From Armatimonadetes bacterium 55-13 (GTDB taxonomy: Bacteria; Armatimonadota; Fimbriimonadia; Fimbriimonadales; Fimbriimonadaceae), in assembly GCA_001898035.1 (NCBI GenBank), contig MKRX01000026.1:41367-105366 (forward strand): a stretch of DNA of 64,000 nucleotides, given 5' to 3'. Within the stretch, counting starts at the first letter, position 1; each line of letters opens with the position of its first letter. Shown here piece after piece: positions 42,373 through 50,069 of this stretch. Both the position numbers and the translations under genes were made by a program. The notes under the pieces are model-generated. The model was not told the origin of the DNA. It saw only the letters and a list, made by a program, of their open reading frames with translations, and made no database searches.

Positions 42373-43200
42373 CTAAGGCGTGAACGTCGTGGTTGACTTC
42401 TTAATCTTGAACTTGGCGAAGTCGTTGGCTCGCACTTGACTCCACTTCATCAGCTTCACGTGGCCATCGGCGAAGCCGTAGATGGAACCGCCGGTGTGGC
42501 CCTTGCCTGCTTTCCGGTTCTGATCGGCGGCGGGGCAGCTGGGGGGGAGTTTGTCGACGTCGTTGACGGGAGGCACCACGCGTCCGGCCAGTTCGGCGGT
42601 GTCGCACTCGATGAAACCCGAGCCCCACGGACCGCCGACCCAGGAGTCGATGTCCGTATCCAGCCAATTCTCTACCAGGGCAATGGTATCGGCGGGTTGA
42701 TCCATGCCGGTCACCGTTCGCCCCTCGTTTCGGGGCACGGTGGCATCATACGGACCGGTGCTCATGCCCGTGTTCGCCGAGTCTCGACCGCCAGCTTCTA
42801 CCGTAAAGATCGGTCCCACGTAACCGTAAGAGCGCTTCAACTTCTTGCTGACAAAGGAGCCATCCCAAAACGGGACGTTGGGAGCGCCACCGGAACTGTC
42901 ATCCGGACACTTAAAGATGTCGTAGTTCTTGATGTACGGACCCACCTGCTGGTCGTAAGGAATCCAGGTGGTGGTGCCACCGTTGATGGGGGTGATCTCC
43001 GCAAAGAGCCCCGGCATCTTGTCGTCGTTGTCGGTGTTGTACATCATGAAAGCAAGCACGATCTGCTTACTGTTGGAAAGACAAGCCGTCTTTTTGGCCG
43101 CTTCCTTGGCTTGGGCAAAAACCGGGAAGAGGATGGCGGCAAGGATCGCAATGATGGCGATCACGACTAAAAGTTCGATGAGTGTAAAAGCACGTTTCAT
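42373..43200 (-). CDS. DUF1559-type pseudopilin
   Basis: A 275-residue protein starting [16 protein letters not shown] with Glu+5, then [41 protein letters not shown] at the C-terminus is the DG motif of the family. It is a paralogue of the pseudopilin at 31.4 kb (same leader, including Ala before the cleavage site). KCPDDSSGG and SYGYVG are typical internal blocks. No operon partner. Display or secretion role is likely but unproven. Confidence 0.88.
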   Translation of the reverse strand: MKRAFTLIELLVVIAIIAILAAILFPVFAQAKEAAKKTACLSNSKQIVLAFMMYNTDNDDKMPGLFAEITPINGGTTTWIPYDQQVGPYIKNYDIFKCPDDSSGGAPNVPFWDGSFVSKKLKRSYGYVGPIFTVEAGGRDSANTGMSTGPYDATVPRNEGRTVTGMDQPADTIALVENWLDTDIDSWVGGPWGSGFIECDTAELAGRVVPPVNDVDKLPPSCPAADQNRKAGKGHTGGSIYGFADGHVKLMKWSQVRANDFAKFKIKKSTTTFTP

Positions 43201-43575
43201 AGTTCAGCGATAGCAGTGAAGTGGCTCCGAAAAAGAGCCCAACTAAGACGCCCCGCACACAAAATGGTCAAGGAATCGGCGCACCATTACAGACAAGTCG
43301 TATCCAATACCTTTTGATACGACCCAGTAAATTTACAGAAAAATAAGAACGCCCTCGTAGACTCTAAATGCCTTGGGATCGACCTCATAGTAGGACAATC
43401 GGAACAAAATTCCAAGCCCGACCTCAAAAATCGTATCAATTCACCTGGAACACAGACCAGTAGACAGCTTTACCTTAGGCTTTCTATCGCCATGCGTGGG
43501 CAATATAAATGAGAACACCCCGCCGAGATTCGGCGGGGCTTTGGAGGTTCATTATTGAAGTTGTAGAGTCGCTCA
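43201..43575. other. intergenic region with a terminator-like hairpin
   Basis: 375 bases without a gene, A/T-richer in the middle. A hairpin (ccccgccga/tcggcgggg, 43518-43538, 3-base loop) lies about 40 bases beyond the stop codon of the gene at 43576 and could terminate it. The promoter for the pseudopilin should lie at 43210-43300. Confidence 0.5.
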
Positions 43576-44043
43576 CTAGCGACCGTAGGTAACGTCGATC
43601 CCCTTTCCAAACCAGTCGCCATGGGCAGACTTGGTCTTGTAGTGACCTTTTCCAATCAGTCGAGCCGACCCCTTGCCGGCCGCTCTCAGACCATCGACGT
43701 CTCCGGTGATATCGATGCTCACATTCGTTCCTTTGACGGCGACTTTGCCGCGTCCCTCAAAATAATAATTGTTTCCGTTCTGGCGTTTGAAACCAAAGCC
43801 AGAGACTTCGATATCGTCCCTTCGATCTGCGTGGACAATCACCGTCCCGCGTCCCTCTGCCGAGATCCTGCCGTCACCTCGGACGATGGCTTGACCGTCG
43901 CCCTTAGCGGTCATCGCGCCTCGCCCTTCGACACGCACTTTGTCGAAATTTCGGACGCTCTGCTGAGAGAACGACATCGTTGGAAGCCCGACCAAAACAA
44001 TCGCGGTAGAAACGACAATCGAACCAATAGTTCGCTTAATCAT
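43576..44043 (-). CDS. secreted glycine-patterned repeat protein of unknown function
   Basis: A 155-residue exported protein with signal peptide MIKRTIGSIVVSTAIVLVG. The mature part is built of short G-x-G repeats: VEGRGAMTAKGDGQAIVRGDGRISAEGRGTVIV, read as successive 10-residue units with alternating hydrophobic and Gly positions. Later VSGFGFKRQNGNNYYFEGRGKV continues the pattern. This is a beta-solenoid or beta-barrel style periodicity, as in autotransporter or DUF2807-type adhesin folds. No catalytic residues stand out. Monocistronic. Confidence 0.6.
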   Translation of the reverse strand: MIKRTIGSIVVSTAIVLVGLPTMSFSQQSVRNFDKVRVEGRGAMTAKGDGQAIVRGDGRISAEGRGTVIVHADRRDDIEVSGFGFKRQNGNNYYFEGRGKVAVKGTNVSIDITGDVDGLRAAGKGSARLIGKGHYKTKSAHGDWFGKGIDVTYGR

Positions 44044-44133
44044 TTAGGTTTTCTCCTTTTCGCTGCGGGTCTGGCCAGACTTACTCGGACAGACGGGAGT
44101 CACGCTTATTTGTTCAGCGAAAGGGTTCATTTA

Positions 44134-44172
44134 TGAAAAAACCCGGACCCACCGTTTGGCGGATCCGGGTCT
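44134..44172 (-). terminator. rho-independent terminator of the aldolase operon
   Basis: On the minus strand, ACCCGGATCC and GGGTCCGGGT pair around a 10-base loop and are followed by TTTTTTC, 14 bases after the fusion-aldolase stop codon. Confidence 0.85.
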
Positions 44173-44184
44173 TCTTAGGTGTCT

Positions 44185-46287
44185 TTAGCGAAGGAACGCG
44201 TCGGCCAAACCGGCATCTACGCCGATGACCTGACCGGTGGTTTGTCCCAACCGATCCGAGGCCAAGAGGTAAGCCGCATCGGCCACCTTGGCGGGGGTGA
44301 CGGCTTGCTTGAGCAGGGTTCGCTTGGCGTAGAACTGGGAGAGCTTGTCTCGCAGTTCGTCGTCGGTATCGCTCTCCGCAAACGGAATATCGTACTTGGT
44401 GAGCGAGGCGATGACGCGGTCTCGCGGGAACATCTGCGATCCGGCGACCACGGTGGCAGGAGCGACGGCGTTGACGCGAGTCGTCGGCGCGCACTCGATG
44501 GCCAGTTCGCGAACCAAATGGTTCACCGCGGCCTTGCTGGTGTCGTACGCCAGGCTGCCCTTCTTCGCCACGACCGCGTTTGCGGAACTAGTGAGAACGA
44601 TGGAGGACAGCGTCTTCTGCTTGGCCATCACCTTCTGCGCTTCTTCCGCGACGATGTTGGAGCCGAGGACGTTAATCTCTAGCGACTTCACCCACTGCTC
44701 ATCCGTGTTCTTGCCCTCTGGGCTCGGCGGAATGAAGACGGCGGCGATGTTGATCAGAATGTCCAAACCACCAAACGTCTTGACCGCTTCTTCAACCGCC
44801 TTCTGAACCGATTGGCGATCGATAATATTAATCGGCGAACCGTGAACGAGTTCCTTGCCGTAGGCCGCGCGAAGTGTCTCAGTAGCATTGGAAACTAATG
44901 AATCGTTCAAGTCGGCAACCACCACCGAAGCACCCTGATCGAGCAATCGCTTGGCGATCTCTTGACCGATGCCGGGACCGGCGCCGATGAGCAGAGCGAT
45001 GCGGCGGGAGAGTTCTTTCTCTGGCGGCATGCGCTTGAGCTTGGCTTCTTCCAAGAGCCAGTATTCGATGTTGAATGCCTCTTGCTCCGGCAGCGCGATG
45101 TACTTGGAAACCGCTTCCGCGCCACGCATCACTTCGATGGCGTTGCGATAAAACTCACCGGTTACGCGGGCCTCGGTCGGGTTCTTGCCGAAGCTGATCA
45201 TGCCCACACCGGGGATCAAGACCACGCTGGGGTTGGGGTTGCGCATAGCGGGCGAATCGGCATGTTTGCAGCGCTCATAGTACGCGGCGTAATCCTCGCG
45301 GAACTGGGCGAGGGCGGCATCCACTCCGGCTTCACTCAGGTCTTCCAGGATCAACGGTCGGATCTTGGTGCGCAGAAAGTGGTCAGGGCAGCTGGTGCCC
45401 AGCTTGGCCAGGTCGTGCGCCTTGGCGCGGGAGAGATATTCCAGTACCGGCTCGCTCTGGTCGATTTTGGCGATCAATCGCTGGCCGTTGAAGGTGACCT
45501 TTCCGCGCAGCATCGGTAAAAGCTCGATGAGCTTCTCGGTAGAACCCTCGACCTGCTTCTCGCGAACGACTTCGCCGAATGGGTGAGTCTTCGTGTTCTT
45601 TTCGATGTACTCCGCGGCTTTGTTGATTAGGCGCAGCGTCAGTTCGTAGCACTCTTCCCAAGTGTCGGCCCAGCAGATGAAACCGTGCTGGCCCATGAGG
45701 GCGGAGTTGATGCCGGGGTTGGCGGCAATCAGGTCGCGGAGCATCAGGCCCAGTTCAAAACCGGGGCGCTTCCACGGCAGGTATCCCATCTCGCCCTGAT
45801 AGATCTCGTTCATCAGCTTCTCGGCATCTGCGCAGGCGGCAATGGAGATGACCGCATCGGAGTGCATGTGCGAGACGGCGGCGAAGGGGACGTAGCTGTG
45901 CAGCGGCGTATCGATCGATGGCGCGGCGGGGTTGTTATTATAGACGCAGTGCGGATAGAGGGGAACGATGTCGTCCTCGTTCATGCTCTCCTTCTTGAAT
46001 CGCTCTTCCAGGCCGATAACTTTGCTCTGGTAGAGGGAGGCAAATCCCTGCTTCTTGGCGGTGCCCAAATCTCCGCCGGAACCCTTGACCCACAGAACCT
46101 CGACCTGCTCCCCGGTGAGCGGATCGGTCTGCATGACTTTGTAAGAAGTGTTGCCGCCGCCAAAGTTGGTGATGCGGGGATCGGAGCCCAGCAGGTTGGA
46201 GGCGTAAATCAGCTTATCGACAGGATCGCTGGGGGCCTTGGCGGCATCCCATAGCGAAGGAATTGCGGTTTCGGGGTTGGTGATCAT
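44185..46287 (-). CDS. bifunctional class II aldolase / short-chain dehydrogenase (rhamnulose-1-P aldolase type)
   Basis: A 700-residue fusion. Residues about 1-425 form a class II (zinc) aldolase: ITNFGGGNTSYK at the start, metal ligands in SHMHSDAV and HGFICW. From about 430 an SDR begins with ALLIGAGPGIGQEIAKRL, ends its cofactor fold with VVADLND, and has the catalytic YDTSKAAVNH (Tyr-x3-Lys). Homologues (YuxG/RhaE type) split L-rhamnulose-1-phosphate into dihydroxyacetone phosphate and L-lactaldehyde and then oxidise or reduce the aldehyde. ATG at 46287 has AAGGA upstream and overlaps the preceding gene as ATGA. A sugar kinase of FGGY type is absent from the window. Confidence 0.88.
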   Translation of the reverse strand: MITNPETAIPSLWDAAKAPSDPVDKLIYASNLLGSDPRITNFGGGNTSYKVMQTDPLTGEQVEVLWVKGSGGDLGTAKKQGFASLYQSKVIGLEERFKKESMNEDDIVPLYPHCVYNNNPAAPSIDTPLHSYVPFAAVSHMHSDAVISIAACADAEKLMNEIYQGEMGYLPWKRPGFELGLMLRDLIAANPGINSALMGQHGFICWADTWEECYELTLRLINKAAEYIEKNTKTHPFGEVVREKQVEGSTEKLIELLPMLRGKVTFNGQRLIAKIDQSEPVLEYLSRAKAHDLAKLGTSCPDHFLRTKIRPLILEDLSEAGVDAALAQFREDYAAYYERCKHADSPAMRNPNPSVVLIPGVGMISFGKNPTEARVTGEFYRNAIEVMRGAEAVSKYIALPEQEAFNIEYWLLEEAKLKRMPPEKELSRRIALLIGAGPGIGQEIAKRLLDQGASVVVADLNDSLVSNATETLRAAYGKELVHGSPINIIDRQSVQKAVEEAVKTFGGLDILINIAAVFIPPSPEGKNTDEQWVKSLEINVLGSNIVAEEAQKVMAKQKTLSSIVLTSSANAVVAKKGSLAYDTSKAAVNHLVRELAIECAPTTRVNAVAPATVVAGSQMFPRDRVIASLTKYDIPFAESDTDDELRDKLSQFYAKRTLLKQAVTPAKVADAAYLLASDRLGQTTGQVIGVDAGLADAFLR

Positions 46288-47054
46288 GATTGGGTTCCTT
46301 TCAGTTGCCACAGCAGACGTTGCCGGTAATGCTCGTCCGGTCGGGTGTGAATTCGGTTAACTTGTTGCTCGGTCAGAGGGGTGAGGGTTTGACCGCTGGA
46401 GAGCGCGCCCAGCCAGACGCGCGCGGCTTTAACTCCCATGAGAGTGCCGCTTTCGATCTCTTTTCTGTTCTTGCCGAGCACGATGAGGCCGTGGTTTTGC
46501 AGCCAAATGGTTTTGGGGGTGGATTCCCAGGTTTCGATATATCTTTCTACGCTGCTCTTAATCGCCCGGGCCAGCGGAAGTCCCGGATCGACGTAAGGCA
46601 CGTACGCCGTCGCCGGTCCGCAACACACGATCTCGTCCGGGAAGAGCCTCTTTCGGGCGATAGATTCCGCCTGATCGGTGGCCAGCAGGCTGAGTAAGGG
46701 CGTCGGGTGGGTGTGGCCGACGAAAGCAATGTCCGGTAGGGAGAGCAGGTAGGCGTGCATGAACGTCTCCACGCTCGGCATTAGGTCGGTGTCCTTGTCG
46801 GTGCGGACCTGTTTGAGGGCCTCTCGGGTTTGCGCGTCGTCCAGATCGGGGCCGTTCAGGACGTCGAGGGCATGCCTGAGATCGACTTGGATCAGCCCGG
46901 CCGCGTTCATGCTGGACATGCTGAACCCACTCGCCTTCACCCAAAAGGTGTCTCCGTCCAGGGCCGATGCATTGCCCTCCGCCAGAATCGCCAAGTCCTG
47001 CCCCGGCTCCCCCAGCCGCAGACTCAACCGAACCAACTCTTCAACGACACTCAC
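46284..47054 (-). CDS. class II aldolase/adducin-family protein
   Basis: A 256-residue single-domain class II aldolase. Metal-binding HTHPTPLLS near residue 127, NHGLIVLG near 190, and the catalytic Glu in PSVETFMHAYLL near 105 are intact, as in L-fuculose-1-phosphate and L-ribulose-5-phosphate enzymes. ILAEGNASALDGDTFWVKASG is the phosphate-binding loop region. Translationally coupled (ATGA) to the larger fusion aldolase. Two class II aldolases in one operon suggests two substrates, for example fucose- and rhamnose-derived sugars, or an epimerase/aldolase pair. Confidence 0.85.
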   Translation of the reverse strand: MSVVEELVRLSLRLGEPGQDLAILAEGNASALDGDTFWVKASGFSMSSMNAAGLIQVDLRHALDVLNGPDLDDAQTREALKQVRTDKDTDLMPSVETFMHAYLLSLPDIAFVGHTHPTPLLSLLATDQAESIARKRLFPDEIVCCGPATAYVPYVDPGLPLARAIKSSVERYIETWESTPKTIWLQNHGLIVLGKNRKEIESGTLMGVKAARVWLGALSSGQTLTPLTEQQVNRIHTRPDEHYRQRLLWQLKGTQS

Positions 47055-47120
47055 GTCGAGAAAAGGTACCCGGCGACTCTAAAGCAATCGTGTGGCCCCG
47101 GGGCGTTGGGCGGATCTTTT

Positions 47121-47135
47121 AACGTGCGACATGTT
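47121..47135. repeat. left 15-bp palindromic repeat flanking the RAYT cluster
   Basis: AACGTGCGACATGTT, an imperfect palindrome, recurs as AACGTGCGACACGTT at 48011-48025 on the same strand, outside the outermost REP-like copies on each side. Confidence 0.65.
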
Positions 47136-47173
47136 TGAGAGGGAGTTCCATGCCGTCAGCGCTCCGTGGGATC

Positions 47174-47357
47174 GCCTCCACCGCAAGCGGCGGAGGCATA
47201 GCGTTGGCAGCAACTTTGGATCAGGGGACTCAGAGCGCTCAACAAGAACGTCTCCGGCAGTAAACAGTAGGGGCATCACTTAGCGCCATGCCTCCGCCGC
47301 TTGCGGTGGAGGCGATCCCACAGAACGCTATATGCCACCGCCGCTTGCGGTGGAGGC
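47174..47357. repeat. REP-like palindromes, three copies (BIME-like cluster)
   Basis: Copies of a 24-bp palindrome (gcctccaccg...cggcggaggc, centre CAAG) lie at 47174-47197 (+), 47290-47313 (-, exact inverse) and 47334-47357 (-, one change). Each is part of a longer unit that also carries GTGGGATC or GTAGGATC on one side and an AGCG end. A fourth copy follows the transposase gene. Opposed orientation around a Y1 transposase gene matches REP/BIME structures. Confidence 0.8.
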
Positions 47358-47434
47358 GATCCTACAGAGCGCTTTGTTCTTCCCGATGACAAGGATCTCT
47401 TAAAAAGGCGCCATCCCTCTACGACGGACTTTAG

Positions 47435-47440
47435 TATAGT
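47435..47440 (+). promoter_or_regulatory. candidate -10 element of the RAYT gene
   Basis: TATAGT ends 6 bases before the GTG start at 47447, which would give a leaderless transcript. Confidence 0.3.
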
Positions 47441-47446
47441 GGTAGA

Positions 47447-47971
47447 GTGGCAAGGCAACGGCATTTCGTCAACCGAACACCCGAAGGCGCCTGCGTTTTT
47501 GTCACCACCACTGTCCTCGATTTCGTTCCCGTCTTCTCCCAACCTAACATAGCCGACGCGATGGTCGACAGCTTGTTCACCACCTGCAAACGGGAACAAT
47601 GTCTTCTATACGCCTATGTCGTGATGCCAGAACATGTCCATGCTGTGATCCAGTTACGACCGGACCTTCATGTGGTGCAGTTGATGAATCGTCTAAAGTC
47701 GCTCTCCGCCAGACAGATTCGCCCTATTCTCTCGCCGAAATCAGCAGAACTGTTCTCTCAACAGACTGGACTTGGTCGAAGGACCTTCTGGCAACGTAGC
47801 TTTCGATCTTTTTCCGCCGACACGCAGCAGTTGTTTTCGCAGAAGGTTAATTACACCCACTGGAATCCTGTCAAGAGAGGTCTAAGCGATTCACCGCAAG
47901 ACTACGAATGGTCCAGCGCTTTGCTATGGGAACGAAATCTTTGGTCATCTGAGGAAGGACTCGTTCGCTAG
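47447..47971 (+). CDS. REP-associated tyrosine transposase (RAYT, Y1/HUH family)
   Basis: A 174-residue single-domain Y1 (IS200-like) transposase. VVMPEHVHAVI holds the His-x-His (HUH) metal site, FWQRSFRSF and QKVNYTHWNPVKRGL are family landmarks, and the nucleophilic Tyr is probably the one in VNYTHWNP, with WSSAL as the usual closing motif. RAYTs act on the REP palindromes around them; here intact palindromes lie on both sides. GTG start at 47447, TATAGT just upstream. It carries no terminal inverted repeats of its own and is likely a domesticated, single-copy enzyme, though that needs a genome-wide count. Confidence 0.9.
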   Translation: MARQRHFVNRTPEGACVFVTTTVLDFVPVFSQPNIADAMVDSLFTTCKREQCLLYAYVVMPEHVHAVIQLRPDLHVVQLMNRLKSLSARQIRPILSPKSAELFSQQTGLGRRTFWQRSFRSFSADTQQLFSQKVNYTHWNPVKRGLSDSPQDYEWSSALLWERNLWSSEEGLVR

Positions 47972-47981
47972 TCCCGCGGGT

Positions 47982-48005
47982 GCCTCCACCGCAAGCGGCG
48001 GAGGC
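47982..48005. repeat. REP-like palindrome, fourth copy
   Basis: An exact copy of the first palindrome in + orientation, 10 bases after the RAYT stop codon. It is also a good stem-loop that may end the RAYT transcript. Confidence 0.8.
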
Positions 48006-48010
48006 ATTCA

Positions 48011-48025
48011 AACGTGCGACACGTT
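48011..48025. repeat. right 15-bp palindromic repeat flanking the RAYT cluster
   Basis: AACGTGCGACACGTT, one base different from the copy at 47121-47135 and here a better palindrome. With the left copy it brackets the whole RAYT/REP cluster. Confidence 0.65.
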
Positions 48026-48138
48026 GGTGGCCTATCTGGCCCAGGTCTCCCCCCTTGAGGTGAAGGCCCGGGCCAGAGAAAATCTCATCAAAATAAACGA
48101 GGGCCATTGCCAGACGATAGAAACATCATGGCGTTAAC

Positions 48139-48963
48139 CTATGAACCGAGCTTTATTCCGCGAGCCTTTGCCTGGTCTAAAACATACTGGCGTCGAAACT
48201 TAAGACTAGGGCGCATACTTACCAAAAATTTGCTCTGCCCCTGTAACGCCTTGTCGATAAACGACAGAATCATATTTCCATATTCAACGGTTCTCATTTC
48301 GCCCCACGCATTAAACAGCGCATCGTATTCCAACTGCCACATCTGATTCCGGTTGGGATATTCCTTAAGCAAATCCTGGGCTATTTTGACCGAGCGAGAT
48401 ACAAGGTTTTTGAGTTTCTCTGTTTTCAAGTCCAATCTAACAGTATAGTAGCGCACCAGTGGATCATCTGGCACTCGCTCAAGTAGACGAGCAGACAAAG
48501 AATAAGGAGGCATTACGTCGCCACACTCCACACTTAATCCAAAGGCGACCCTCACAAACTCATAGGAAGACGGTATCGGAATGATATTCAACAGAGCGCC
48601 AATATCGACTCCTTTCTGATTTTTGTACAAAATACGCAAATCGCTAAAATAGAACTCCAAAGCGACCAACCAAAAGAAATGCACGGGGTCCAATTTACCG
48701 GTGTATCTGGCTTCCTGAAATTCTCGATGGTACGGCAATACGTTCTTTCTGTACAACGCTTCTACCCTTTTTACATCGACAACATCGGCCCCCCAAAGCT
48801 GATCAAACTGCGCTCTTATTGCCTTATATCTTGCATCTCCATCGGTCCATCTTGAAGTGTACCAAGCAGGACTCTTTAAAACCTGTACTTGGCTACACCA
48901 ACCTGTACTGGAACTGATGATACAGATCAGTACTAACGCGTTCTTAAATCTCATCTCATTCAC
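48139..48963 (-). CDS. exported protein of unknown function
   Basis: A 274-residue protein with a signal-like N-terminus (FKNALVLICIISSSTGWC; a lipobox is not convincing). The mature part is largely alpha-helical and rich in aromatic residues, with spaced helices such as VEALYRKNVLPYHREFQEARY and LVSRSVKIAQDLLKEYPN that could be TPR-like. I do not recognise the family. Base composition is clearly more A+T-rich than in flanking genes, and it sits next to a transposase cluster and a non-coding stretch, so recent transfer is possible. Start GTG at 48963 or ATG at 48954. Confidence 0.6.
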   Translation of the reverse strand: MNEMRFKNALVLICIISSSTGWCSQVQVLKSPAWYTSRWTDGDARYKAIRAQFDQLWGADVVDVKRVEALYRKNVLPYHREFQEARYTGKLDPVHFFWLVALEFYFSDLRILYKNQKGVDIGALLNIIPIPSSYEFVRVAFGLSVECGDVMPPYSLSARLLERVPDDPLVRYYTVRLDLKTEKLKNLVSRSVKIAQDLLKEYPNRNQMWQLEYDALFNAWGEMRTVEYGNMILSFIDKALQGQSKFLVSMRPSLKFRRQYVLDQAKARGIKLGS

Positions 48964-49739
48964 ATCATTTTAAGGGTCATTTTGAAATTCCCATTGGCGA
49001 GGCTAAGGTCTTTCATTTCCGGAACAACAATTTGCCCAACGAAACCCTCATTACTCCATCGATCAAAAACCTTATAAGTTACATCACAGATTCGTCTACA
49101 TTCGACTTTCCAGTAAAAAATTATCTATGAGCACTGATGTAAGACTTAAGGGCACCCAGAAGCTCAGGATTCTGGTAGTCAGCAGATCTGACATTTTCGA
49201 TTAGTTGACCATTTATAGTCAGATCTGGACCGATTCCATCAATAGCAATTGAGTCCAGTTGGTTTGAATTACAAGCGAGTCAAATGAAACGTCAACTATT
49301 TCATAATATCTCAGCACCTGGCATAAATAAGCGAGCAGATAATTTGCTGATCTAGTATTCCTAACGGCATCTGTATCAATGATATCATAATACTTTTCAA
49401 AGTATATACCTATGGCATTTACCTGGCTTGTCGATATATTATGATAAAGTTGCAATTCACTTCATTTCATCGGTAATGCTCCTGAAAACTGCAAGATGAA
49501 CGTTGCTCATTCATAGGGGCATAGAGCAATGCTCACAAGTCGTGGAGATGGTATCAATTGCCTCCTTTGTTGGCGCAGAACGACTCAAAGGAACCCAAGT
49601 CCAGCCCTGATACTGCCGCACGAGATTCCCTAAGACGTTTGCCAGACATTTCTAAACTCGATGATCCATGCCCTGAGGGGCGGAGTTATCCGATTCATTG
49701 ATATAGACAATTGTCTACTTAACCGTGTTAAAATAAGGC
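48964..49739. other. A+T-rich stretch without a convincing gene
   Basis: About 775 bases in which only one open frame longer than 70 codons appears (49455-49219, minus strand: 78 residues, MQLYHNISTSQVNAIGIYF...), with no signal peptide, homology or ribosome site that I can see. The composition resembles the orphan gene to its left. It may be the wreck of a related inserted gene. The right end carries the operator-like palindrome listed separately. Confidence 0.5.
49704..49717. promoter_or_regulatory. perfect 14-bp palindrome, operator candidate
   Basis: TAGACAATTGTCTA lies 22 bases upstream of the ATG at 49740; TTAAAAT at 49728-49734 between them could be a -10 element. This size and symmetry fit a dimeric repressor site (MarR- or TetR-like). 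Confidence 0.4.
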
Positions 49740-50039
49740 ATGTTCGCTCTGTCCCTGCCGCCCGATTCCCGTCGTTGGGAAGCCGAAGAAACCCTCGCCG
49801 AACTACGGCAGGCGATGGTGGCGAACGCAGACTTTACCGTTCCTAACCAAGACCTCCTGGTTCGGTCGTTGGAGATAGGGTTGATGAACTCGGCGGAGTT
49901 GCATGAAGACGAATTCGTTGCGATCTTCAAGCTCACCCGGTTTCAGCAAGCCATCTGGGATCGGGCGATGGCCGTGCTTCATCCCGATGACGAACAAGAA
50001 GAATTCCCAATGCGAAGGCGGGAAACCTATGGCGATTAA
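49740..50039 (+). CDS. small conserved-looking protein of unknown function
   Basis: A 99-residue acidic, helical protein (LSLPPDSRRWEAEETLAELRQAM...HEDEFVAIFKLTRFQQAIWDRAM). No family recognised. AAGG sits just 1-2 bases before the ATG, and a TAAAAT hexamer 5 bases before it suggests a leaderless message. It is 30 bases upstream of the Nudix gene and probably co-transcribed. Codon use matches the chromosome. Confidence 0.55.
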   Translation: MFALSLPPDSRRWEAEETLAELRQAMVANADFTVPNQDLLVRSLEIGLMNSAELHEDEFVAIFKLTRFQQAIWDRAMAVLHPDDEQEEFPMRRRETYGD

Positions 50040-50069
50040 CCGAGGGTCTATAGTAAGGGCGGACGCATC

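Noticed and set aside
47174-47357. Closely spaced palindromes considered as a CRISPR array
   Set aside because: Copies are inverted relative to each other, spacers are unequal, and no cas genes are nearby; REP/RAYT explains them.
47430-47456. Sequence resembling part of a tRNA D-arm (TAGTATAGTGGTAG)
   Set aside because: No acceptor stem, anticodon arm or T-arm follows; it is the promoter and start region of the transposase gene.
49219-49455. 78-codon minus-strand frame
   Set aside because: A+T-rich, without ribosome site, homology or signal; kept only as a note in the intergenic entry.
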